Assembly (NCBI GenBank): GCA_965284645.1
Contig: OZ260106.1
Span: 4,092,001 to 4,156,000 of the forward strand
Length of the DNA: 64,000 nucleotides
Direction of reading: 5' to 3'
Origin: JAIBAJ01 sp965284645
GTDB lineage: Bacteria; Bacteroidota; Bacteroidia; JAIBAJ01
Part shown: piece after piece, positions 16,937 to 24,447 of the stretch
How the letters are laid out: each line of letters begins with the position of its first letter
How positions within the stretch are numbered: position 1 is the first letter of the stretch
The notes under the pieces: model-generated
What the model saw: the letters and a program-made list of their open reading frames with translations, nothing else
The model's database searches: none
What the model was told of the DNA's origin: nothing
Made by a program: the position numbers and the translations under genes

Positions 16937-18490
16937 ATGGACAAAATAAAAATCTTATGGGCAGATGACGAAATCGATTTGCTGAAGCCCCATATTCTCT
17001 TTTTGAAAGAAAAAGGCTACGACCTTAAAACCGCTACCAACGGCGATGATGCACTGGATTTGGTAAAAGACGAACATTTTGATATTGTGTTCTTGGACGA
17101 AAATATGCCGGGGATTTCAGGATTGGAAACCCTAAACCGTATCAAACAACACGACTCTTCGCTACCCGTGGTGATGATTACCAAAAGCGAGGAAGAAAGC
17201 ATTATGGAAGATGCTATTGGGTCGAAAATTGCCGATTACCTGATTAAACCGGTAAACCCAAACCAAATTTTGCTCACTCTTAAGAAAAACCTAGACAACA
17301 AGCGGCTGATACGCGAAAAAACCAGTAGCGGCTACCAACAGGAGTTTCGTCAAATAGGTATGACTTTGAGCGACAAACTGAGCTTGGAAGAATGGACCGA
17401 GCTGTACAAAAAATTGGTGTTTTGGGAGCTGGAAATCAACAGTACCAAGGAAGAAGGAATGGCCGAAATACTGAATATGCAGAAAACGGAGGCCAACAAC
17501 CTATTTGGACGCTATGTGGAACGGAACTATTTGAGTTGGGTAAGCGGTAAAGAGGCAGCCCCCCCTGTGATGAGCCATACCTTGCTGAAAAAGAAACTCA
17601 TGCCGGTATTGGATAAGGAAGATTCGGTTTTCCTGGTTGTGATTGACAACCTCCGCTACGACCAATGGAAGGTGATACAACCGGTGATTCATGAACTATT
17701 CAGAACAGAACAAGAGGAAATCTATTTTTCGATACTACCGACTGCTACCCAATACGCAAGAAATGCCTTGTTTTCGGGAATGTTGCCCAGTGAAATGGAA
17801 AAACGCTTTCCGAAAATGTGGCTGAACGACGAGGATGAAGGAGGCAAAAACCAATTCGAAGCCGAATTCTTGGCCGATCAACTAAAAAGGCTGGGAAGGG
17901 ATGTAAAACACAGCTATACCAAAATCACCAATTACGGAGCAGGGAAAAAACTAGCTGAAAGTGTTTCGAACCTGATGCAAAACAAATTGAACGTGATCGT
18001 TTACAATTTTGTGGATATGCTTTCACATGCCCGCACCGATATGGAAGTAATTCGTGAATTGGCCGATGATGAAAAAGCTTACCGCAGCATTACCTTGAGC
18101 TGGTTTGAAAACAGTCCGTTGTGGGATATCCTACAGCAAGTTTCGGCCAAAAAAGCCACTTTGGTAATTACAACCGACCATGGCACCATTCGGGTAAAAA
18201 GCCCGTCCAAGCTGATTGGCGACCGGAATGTAAACACCAATTTGCGTTACAAACAAGGCAAAAATATGCAGTGGGAGAAAAACGATGTGTTTGAGGTGAA
18301 AAATCCCGGTGAGGCCTTTTTACCTCGGGTGAATGTGAGCACAGCCTTTGTGTTCGCCAAGGAAGATTTCTTTTTTGCCTACCCCAACAATTATAACCAT
18401 TACGTAAACCATTACCGCAACACGTTCCAACACGGGGGAATTTCGTTGGAAGAAATGTTGGTACCATTTGTTGTATTGAAGAGTAAATAA
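16937..18490 (+). CDS. porX: T9SS regulator PorX (receiver + PglZ/alkaline-phosphatase-like domain)
   Basis: 517 residues. Residues 1-125 are a receiver domain: acidic pair D10-D11, phospho-acceptor D54 in FLDENMPG, MITKSEE and LIKPVNP. After a helical linker, residues about 220-515 are a PglZ-type metallo-phosphodiesterase domain: VVIDNLRYDQW, ILPTATQYARNALFSG, VDMLSHAR and VITTDHGTIRV give the metal ligands and nucleophile region. This architecture is that of PorX, which with the PorY kinase controls T9SS gene expression. Overlaps tsaE by one base (TAATG). Many T9SS cargo genes in the window are its plausible downstream targets. Confidence 0.92.
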   Translation: MDKIKILWADDEIDLLKPHILFLKEKGYDLKTATNGDDALDLVKDEHFDIVFLDENMPGISGLETLNRIKQHDSSLPVVMITKSEEESIMEDAIGSKIADYLIKPVNPNQILLTLKKNLDNKRLIREKTSSGYQQEFRQIGMTLSDKLSLEEWTELYKKLVFWELEINSTKEEGMAEILNMQKTEANNLFGRYVERNYLSWVSGKEAAPPVMSHTLLKKKLMPVLDKEDSVFLVVIDNLRYDQWKVIQPVIHELFRTEQEEIYFSILPTATQYARNALFSGMLPSEMEKRFPKMWLNDEDEGGKNQFEAEFLADQLKRLGRDVKHSYTKITNYGAGKKLAESVSNLMQNKLNVIVYNFVDMLSHARTDMEVIRELADDEKAYRSITLSWFENSPLWDILQQVSAKKATLVITTDHGTIRVKSPSKLIGDRNVNTNLRYKQGKNMQWEKNDVFEVKNPGEAFLPRVNVSTAFVFAKEDFFFAYPNNYNHYVNHYRNTFQHGGISLEEMLVPFVVLKSK

Positions 18491-18912
18491 TGAATTTGCA
18501 TATTGAATCAGAAGAAGAATTGCCTAGCATTGCCCGCGCCATACTTGAAAGCCATCCGAAAGAAAGGGTTTTTTTGTTGCAAGGGGATATGGGAAGCGGA
18601 AAAACGACCCTGATCAAAAGGCTTTGCAAGGAATTGGGTGTAAGCACCACGATGGGCAGTCCGACCTTTGCTTTGGTAAACGAATACCTGAGCAAAGACG
18701 TAGGAAAAATTTACCATTTCGACCTGTACCGCATCAAAAGCAGCAGGGAATTGGCCGAGTTGGGCTTTTCCGATTATTTGGACAGTGGCAGTTATTGTTT
18801 TATCGAATGGCCGGAATATGGACAGGAATTTTATGAGGAATTTGTCAATATTCTTATCAGTGCGGATGGGATGGCCCGGGATTTCAGGATTTCGAAAGGG
18901 GGACAAAAATGA
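18490..18912 (+). CDS. tsaE: tRNA threonylcarbamoyladenosine synthesis ATPase TsaE
   Basis: 140 residues, the usual length. Walker A is GDMGSGKTTLIKRLC near 32-46, followed by GSPTFALVNEY near 56-66, FDLYRIKSSRELAELGFSDYL near 78-98 and CFIEWPEYG near 104-112, all hallmarks of TsaE. It is the ATPase of the TsaB-TsaD-TsaE complex that makes t6A37 in ANN-decoding tRNAs. The gene begins on the stop codon of porX and ends overlapping the next start by four bases, so translation of the three genes is probably coupled. Confidence 0.93.
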   Translation: MNLHIESEEELPSIARAILESHPKERVFLLQGDMGSGKTTLIKRLCKELGVSTTMGSPTFALVNEYLSKDVGKIYHFDLYRIKSSRELAELGFSDYLDSGSYCFIEWPEYGQEFYEEFVNILISADGMARDFRISKGGQK

Positions 18913-20387
18913 CCGCACTTGAGATTGTTTTGTCCTTGCCCCAGCGTTTCAAACCTGAGAAATGGAACGGAAAAACCTGGAAAGTTCAGTTGGATTTTTC
19001 CGAGCCCCAAGGTTTGCAATACCTCGTAACTGTTTCTGGTTCAGGCTGTAAACTCGAGCAGGGACTTTTCCCGAATCCGGATTGTTTAGTAAGGTGCACA
19101 GGTGAAAACTATGCCAAGATGGAACTAGGCGAATTGAATCCGCAATGGGCCTTGATGAGTGGCAAGGTGAAGGTGAGCCATGTGGCCTTGATGTTGGAGT
19201 TTACCAAGCAGTTTAGGCGCATCAAACCTGGACAGGGGGTGGAAAGTCCTACCCTATCGCGACCTACCCTATCAGGACCTTTGGAAGGTATTCGGGTATT
19301 GGATTTGAGTCGGTTGTTGCCCGGACCATTGGCCAGTTTATGGTTGGCCGAATTGGGTGCTGAAGTAATCAAAATCGAAGACCCTGATTCGCCCGATCCA
19401 ATACGGGAATTTGTACCTATCCAAAATGGAGTTTCGGTGTTTCATACCGCCTTAAACCGACATAAAAAAAGTTTGGCACTCAATCTGCGAATGGAAAGCG
19501 GTAAAAAAGCCTTTTTAAAATTGGTTGAAAAGGCTGATATTGTGTTGGAAGGGTTTAGGCCGGGTGTGATGGCGAAAATTGGTTTAGATGCCGAAACCTG
19601 TCGCAAGGTAAATCCTGGTTTGATTTTCGTTTCCATTTCGGGCTATGGACAGACGGGTCCGATGGCGCATTTGGCCGGACATGACTTAAACTATTTGGCC
19701 ATGTCGGGTCTACTCAGTTTGATTGGGGAAGGAAATATGCCTTCTTTCCAAACCGCCGATGTAGCAGGAGGTTCGTATGCCGCCTTGAGTGGTATTTTGG
19801 CTGCTTTGGTGCAAAAGCAACGCAAGGGAATTGGTGCGTATTTGGATATCAGCATGACTGAAGGAGTTATGCCCTTAGGATTGTTGGCCGACGAACATGC
19901 CAAAGCCTTGCCGGGTGCAACGTTTGAGCTATCGGGAAGCATGCCCAATTACCGATTGTATGCCACGAAAGACCAACGGTTTATGGCCTTGGCCGCTTTG
20001 GAGCCTAAGTTTTGGGAGCTTTTTTGTAAGCATGCCGGCAAGGAACATTTGTTGAATATGTATGTATTTTCGAAGGCTGATTTGCAAAAGACCATAGAGG
20101 AATTGGAGGATTTTTTCAGTCGCAAAACCATGCAGGAATGGGTAGATTGGAACCAGGGACAAGATTTTTGTTTGACACCTGTTTTGAACCAGCAGGAAGT
20201 GAAAAATCATGTCCATTTTAAGGCGAGATCAAGTTTTGATGAGGCAGGTTATCAGCGCAATTCGTTTGGGTTTACGAAGACAGAAAATCAAGGTTGGGCG
20301 GCACCGAAATTGGGTGAAGACAGCGAGCAAATTTTTAGCGATTTCGGCTTTTCGGAGGATGAAATTAGGAAGCTGCAAGAGAAATAG
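18909..20387 (+). CDS. SCP2-domain / CaiB-BaiF family CoA-transferase fusion
   Basis: 492 residues. Residues 1-100 look like an SCP2 sterol-carrier domain: KTWKVQLDFS, PDCLVRCTGENYAKMELGEL and ALMSGKVKVSH. From about 118 comes a class III CoA-transferase: LEGIRVLDLSRLLPGPLASL, GAEVIKIEDP, RHKKSLALNL, FRPGVMAKIGL, SGYGQTGPMAHLAGHDLNY and SMTEGVMPLGLL. The catalytic Asp of this family sits in the GHDLNY region. Alpha-methylacyl-CoA racemase-type enzymes belong here. Fusion to SCP2 suggests a lipid-like acyl-CoA substrate. Translationally coupled to tsaE (ATGA overlap). Confidence 0.82.
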   Translation: MTALEIVLSLPQRFKPEKWNGKTWKVQLDFSEPQGLQYLVTVSGSGCKLEQGLFPNPDCLVRCTGENYAKMELGELNPQWALMSGKVKVSHVALMLEFTKQFRRIKPGQGVESPTLSRPTLSGPLEGIRVLDLSRLLPGPLASLWLAELGAEVIKIEDPDSPDPIREFVPIQNGVSVFHTALNRHKKSLALNLRMESGKKAFLKLVEKADIVLEGFRPGVMAKIGLDAETCRKVNPGLIFVSISGYGQTGPMAHLAGHDLNYLAMSGLLSLIGEGNMPSFQTADVAGGSYAALSGILAALVQKQRKGIGAYLDISMTEGVMPLGLLADEHAKALPGATFELSGSMPNYRLYATKDQRFMALAALEPKFWELFCKHAGKEHLLNMYVFSKADLQKTIEELEDFFSRKTMQEWVDWNQGQDFCLTPVLNQQEVKNHVHFKARSSFDEAGYQRNSFGFTKTENQGWAAPKLGEDSEQIFSDFGFSEDEIRKLQEK

Positions 20388-20410
20388 TTTTTTTGGGCGA
20401 TTAGCGAATA

Positions 20411-21880
20411 GCGATTGGCGAATTGGGGGGAGGGAGTTAATGGTTAATGGTTAAAGGTTAATGGTTAATGGTTAAAGGTTAATGGTTAAATGTTATTGGG
20501 GGAATCCGTGTTCCAACTTTTCTGCAAGGAAAAAACCAGTGTTGGAAGGGTAGCGATTGGCGAATTGGGGGGAGAGAGTTAATGGTTAAAGGTTATTGGG
20601 GGAATCCGTGTTCCAACTTTTTCCGCAAAGAAAAAAACCAGTGTTGGAAGGGTAGCGATTGGCGAATTGGGGGGAAGAGAGTTAATGGTTAAAGGTTAAA
20701 TGTTATTGGGGGAATCCGTGTTCCAACTTTTCCGCAAAGAAAAAAATCAGTGTTGGAAGGGTAGCGATTGGCGAATTGGGGGGAGAGAGTTAATAGTTGA
20801 TGGTTAATGGTTATTGGGGGAATCCGTGTTCCAACTTTTCTGCAAGGAAAAAAATCAGTGTTGGAAGGGTAGCGATTGGCGAATTGGGGGAGGGAGTTAA
20901 TGGTTAATTGTTAATTGTTAATGGTTATTGGTTATTGGGGGAATCCGTGTTCCAACTTTTCTGCAAAGAAAAAAACCAGTGTTGGAAGGGTAGCGATTGG
21001 CGAATTGGGGGGAGGGAGTTAATGGTTAAAGGTTAAATGTTATTGGGGGAATCCGTGTTCCAACTTTTCTGCAAAGAAAAAAACCAGTGTTGGAAGGGTA
21101 GCGATTGGCGAATTGGGGGGAGGGAGTTAATGGTTAAAGGTTAAATGTTATTGGGGGAATCCGTGTTCCAACTTTTCCGCAAAGAAAAAAACCAGTGTTG
21201 GAAGGGTAGCGATTAGCGAATTGGGGGGAGGGAGTTAATGGTTAATGGTTAAAGGTTATTGGGGGAATCCGTGTTCCAACTTTTCTGCAAGGAAAAAACC
21301 AGTGTTGGAAGGGTAGCGATTGGCGAATTGGGGGGAGAGAGTTAATGGTTAATGGTTAAATGTTATTGGGGGAATCCGTGTTCCAATTTTTTCCGCAAAG
21401 AAAAAAACCAGTGTTGGAAGGGTAGCGATTGGCGAATTGGGGGGAGGGAGTTAATGGTTAAAGGTTAAATGTTATTGGGGGAATCCGTGTTCCAACTTTT
21501 TCCGCAAAGAAAAAAACCAGTGTTGGAAGGGTAGCGATTGGCGAATTGGGGGGAAGAGAGTTAATGGTTAAATGTTAAATGTTATTGGGGGAATCCGTGT
21601 TCCAACTTTTCCGCAAAGAAAAAAATCAGTGTTGGAAGGGTAGCGATTGGCGAATTGGGGGGAGAGAGTTAATAGTTGATGGTTAATGGTTATTGGGGGA
21701 ATCCGTGTTCCAACTTTTCTGCAAGGAAAAAAATCAGTGTTGGAAGGGTAGCGATTGGCGAATTGGGGGGAGGGAGTTAATGGTTAATGGTTAATGGTTA
21801 AAGGTTATTGGGGGAATCCGTGTTCCAACTTTTCCGCAAAGAAAAAAACCAGTGTTGGAAGGGTAGCGATTGGCGAATTG
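20411..21880. repeat. Tandem array of 13 units of about 109 bp
   Basis: Thirteen occurrences of GGGGGAATCCGTGTTCCAA are spaced about 105-120 bp apart. Each unit holds an imperfect hairpin (TTCCAAC..GTTGGAA over a purine-rich loop), the word GGGTAGCGATTGGCGAATTG, a G-run and a variable number of 7-bp repeats TTAATGG/TTAAAGG. Differences between units are point changes and 7-bp copy number. No gene is visible. Confidence 0.95.
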
Positions 21881-21881
21881 G

Positions 21882-22380
21882 CGAATAGGGGGTTGCTTTA
21901 AATGGGCAGTGTTACTCTGTCTATTCCGTTTCCTCTGTGTACTAACCTTTCAGTGTAAATCAAAAAATCAGCGCAATCAGCGTTCTATTAAAAAGCGATT
22001 AGCGAATGGCGAATAGGGGGTTGCTTTAAATGGGCAGTGTTACTCTGTCCATTCCGTTTCCTCTGTGTACTAACCTTTCAGTGTAAATCAAAAAAATCAG
22101 CGCGATCAGCGTTCTATTAAAAAGCGATTAGCGAATGGCGAATGGCGAATAGGGGGTTGCTTTAAATGGGCAGTGTTACTCTGTCCATTCCGCTTCCTCT
22201 GTGTACTAACCTTTCAGTGTAAATCAAAAAAATCAGCGCGATCAGCGTTCTATTAAAAAGCGATTAGCGAATGGCGAATAGGGGGTTGCTTTAAATGGGC
22301 AGTGTTACTCTGTCTATTCCGTTTCCTCTGTGTACTAACCTTTCAGTGTAAATCAAAAAAATCAGCGCGATCAGCGTTCT
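21882..22380. repeat. Second tandem array, four units of about 130 bp
   Basis: Units start at about 21882, 22011, 22147 and 22276 with GAATAGGGGGTTGCTTTAAA, continue with GGGCAGTGTTACTCTGTC and CCTCTGTGTACTAACCTTTC, and end CAGCGCGATCAGCGTTCTAT. The units differ by a few bases. A degraded fifth piece (GTGTTACTCCGTTTATTCCG) runs to about 22440. Directly follows the 109-bp array. Confidence 0.95.
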
Positions 22381-22477
22381 AATTGTGTTACTCCGTTTAT
22401 TCCGTTTCTTCAGTGTACCATAAATCAGCGTTCCCATCCATTTATCTTAACACTTACCTTTGCCCAAAATCCACACC

Positions 22478-23485
22478 TTGACCACACACGACATATTGCA
22501 ACTACAGGAATTACTTTCTCCCAGCACCCCAGCTGTTATTTTAACCCACCGCAATCCCGATGGTGATGCTTTGGGTTCAACTTTGGGATTGAAACATTAT
22601 TTAAATAAAAAGGGAATCCAGTCTACCGTAATTGTTCCCAATGCCTATCCTTCCTATTTCGATTGGCTGCCTGAATCAAGAGGAATTGTTGTGTTTGAAA
22701 AGGATCCAGCCCAAGCAAAAGCATTCATTGAAAAGGCAGAACTGGTTTTTTGTTTGGATTTTAATGCCTTGAGTCGGGTCGAAGAAGGTTTAAAAGTATT
22801 GGTGGAAGCCTCTCCGGCTTACAAAGTATTGATCGACCACCATTTACAGCCCGAGGATTTTGCCGACTTTATGCACCACAAGGTTGAGGCCAGTTCGACC
22901 TGCGAGTTGGTGTACGAATTCATCGATTTGTTGGGCGACGAGCAACTGATTGATAAGGCCATTGGTACTTGTTTGTATACCGGCATCATGACGGATACTG
23001 GTTCGTTCCGTTTTTCGTCTACTTCACCCAAAACCCACCGCATTGCTGCCCGATTAATCGAATTGGGTGTAGACCATACCGTTATTCACAACGAAGTATT
23101 AAGCACCTACAGCATCGATCGTATGCGGTATTTAGGCTATTGTATTTCCGAAAAACTGGTGGTAAAATTGGAGTATCAAACCGCTTATATATGGGTTACC
23201 CAGGAGGAGTTGAATCGGTACAACCATCAACAAGGCGATTCGGAGGGTATTGTGAATTATGCCTTATCCATTGCCGGAGTGAAGTTTGCGGCATTTTTCA
23301 GTGAGCGGGGTAAGGAGATTAGGATTTCTTTCCGTTCGAGCGGAGGCATGGATGTAAATCAATTTGCCCGCAAGCATTTTAATGGCGGCGGACATGCCAT
23401 GGCTGCAGGCGGAACTTCGTATGCAAATATGGCCGAAACCCTTAGTAAATTTGAAGGATTGTTGGGGGAAAATGGAAAGTTTTAA
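22478..23485 (+). CDS. nrnA: DHH-family phosphoesterase (NrnA-type nanoRNase / pAp phosphatase)
   Basis: 335 residues from TTG 22478. DHH motifs: THRNPDGDALGSTLGL, FCLDFNALSRVE, LIDHHLQPEDF and GTCLYTGIMTDTGSFRFS; DHHA1 C-terminal motif RKHFNGGGHAMAAGG. NrnA degrades 2-5 nt RNA remnants and dephosphorylates pAp. The frame is open from a TTG at 22460, but that TTG lies inside a TACCTTTG -7 box (22455-22462) and so cannot be in the message; TTG 22478, giving LTTHDILQLQELL, is the better start. Follows the tandem arrays. Confidence 0.87.
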   Translation: MTTHDILQLQELLSPSTPAVILTHRNPDGDALGSTLGLKHYLNKKGIQSTVIVPNAYPSYFDWLPESRGIVVFEKDPAQAKAFIEKAELVFCLDFNALSRVEEGLKVLVEASPAYKVLIDHHLQPEDFADFMHHKVEASSTCELVYEFIDLLGDEQLIDKAIGTCLYTGIMTDTGSFRFSSTSPKTHRIAARLIELGVDHTVIHNEVLSTYSIDRMRYLGYCISEKLVVKLEYQTAYIWVTQEELNRYNHQQGDSEGIVNYALSIAGVKFAAFFSERGKEIRISFRSSGGMDVNQFARKHFNGGGHAMAAGGTSYANMAETLSKFEGLLGENGKF

Positions 23486-23504
23486 TTTCTATCTTCAAAA
23501 TACT

Positions 23505-23512
23505 TACCTTTG
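23505..23512 (+). promoter_or_regulatory. -7 promoter box TACCTTTG before higBA
   Basis: TACCTTTG lies 20 bases before the ATG of the toxin gene, in the 47-bp gap after the NrnA-like gene. Confidence 0.55.
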
Positions 23513-23532
23513 ACGTTAGTAACGAATGAGGT

Positions 23533-23814
23533 ATGATTATTTCGTTTAGTAATAAAGAAACCAAGAAGATTTGGGAAGGGGAAAGGATAAAAACTTTAAG
23601 TATTGAATTGCAAGAAATTGCTCGAAGAAAGCTAAGGATGCTTAACAGTTCGCAATCATTAACGGATTTAACTATTCCGCCTTCAAATCGATTGGAGAAA
23701 CTTTCAGGAGATTTAAAAGAATACTATTCGATTCGGGTTAACAATCAATGGAGAATAATTTTCAAATGGAATGAAGGGAATTCCGAAAATGTCAAACTAA
23801 TAGATTACCATTAG
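23533..23814 (+). CDS. higB: HigB-type toxin (RelE/ParE superfamily)
   Basis: 93 residues, the usual size. ISFSNKETKKIWEGERIKTL at the N terminus, LEKLSGDLKEYYSIRVNN and QWRIIFKWNEG near the C terminus match HigB mRNA endoribonucleases that cut at the ribosome. The toxin gene precedes its antitoxin by two bases, the order typical of higBA. The TACCTTTG box upstream gives the pair its own promoter, which HigA would normally repress. Confidence 0.9.
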   Translation: MIISFSNKETKKIWEGERIKTLSIELQEIARRKLRMLNSSQSLTDLTIPPSNRLEKLSGDLKEYYSIRVNNQWRIIFKWNEGNSENVKLIDYH

Positions 23815-23816
23815 AT

Positions 23817-24116
23817 ATGGAAAAGTTAAAAAACATACATCCTGGTGAAGTTCTTGCCGAAGAATTTTTGCTACCTTTTTCAATTACGGCTTATCGTTTA
23901 GCCAAAGAAATTGGAATACCACAAACAAGAATTTCAGAAATACTTCATGGAAGAAGGAGAATTACTGCTGATACCGCGTTGAGACTCGCGACTTATTTTG
24001 GAACCAGTGCAAAATTTTGGTTAAGCTTACAGGATGATTATGATTTAGAAGAGGAACAAACAGCAATGAAAGACAAGTTAAATGAAATTAGGCCATTTGT
24101 TTACAACGCTGCATAG
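23817..24116 (+). CDS. higA: HigA-type antitoxin (XRE helix-turn-helix)
   Basis: 99 residues. The N terminus IHPGEVLAEEFLLPFSITAY and the helix-turn-helix LAKEIGIPQTRISEILHGRR, followed by ADTALRLATYFGTSAKFWL, are diagnostic for the HigA/VapI group. It neutralises HigB and autoregulates the operon. Two bases behind higB; stop at 24116 is followed by the tRNA-Met gene. Confidence 0.92.
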   Translation: MEKLKNIHPGEVLAEEFLLPFSITAYRLAKEIGIPQTRISEILHGRRRITADTALRLATYFGTSAKFWLSLQDDYDLEEEQTAMKDKLNEIRPFVYNAA

Positions 24117-24250
24117 CATTGTATATTGGCTAACAGATTGAATTACATGTTTTTAAATATTTTTACTTCGAATCGCATAAAGAATTCATAAGCTTTCTAT
24201 ATTTGCACCCCCTAAAAACAGGGATTTATCTTTGTTTGAAGGGAAATTTT

Positions 24251-24324
24251 GGCGGGGTAGCTCAGTTGGTTAGAGCACAGGATTCATAACCCTGAGGTCA
24301 CGGGTTCAAGTCCCGTCCCCGCTA
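24251..24324 (+). tRNA. tRNA-Met (CAT), elongator type
   Basis: 74 nt cloverleaf. Acceptor arm GGCGGGG pairs with CCCCGCT (G-U at 1-72), D arm GCTCAGTTGGTTAGAGC, anticodon stem-loop CAGGATTCATAACCCTG with anticodon CAT, T arm CGGGTTCAAGTCCCG, discriminator A; CCA is not encoded. The G1 start argues against initiator tRNA, which has a C1-A72 mismatch. A tRNA-Ile2 with lysidine-modified CAT cannot be fully excluded. TATATTTG at 24198-24205 fits a -7 box. Confidence 0.93.
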
Positions 24325-24330
24325 CGAAAG

Positions 24331-24364
24331 GCAGACTTACAGTTATGTGAGTCTGCTTTTTTTT
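24331..24364 (+). terminator. Rho-independent terminator after tRNA-Met
   Basis: GCAGACTTACA (24331-24341), loop GTTA, then TGTGAGTCTGC (24346-24356), which pairs apart from one G-T wobble, then eight T. Placed seven bases after the tRNA 3' end. Confidence 0.88.
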
Positions 24365-24447
24365 GGAAATAATTGAATCCTCCCTTTTTGCCTTCCGATT
24401 CAAATCAATCAAAAGTGGGAATTTACCTCCTACAAGGTTATGGTTTG

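Noticed and set aside
20411..22380. CRISPR array
   Set aside because: Units are repeated along their whole 109-130 bp; there are no unique spacers of constant size between short repeats, and no cas genes are present.
24251..24324. Attachment site at tRNA-Met
   Set aside because: No integrase and no second copy of the tRNA 3' end was seen in the window.
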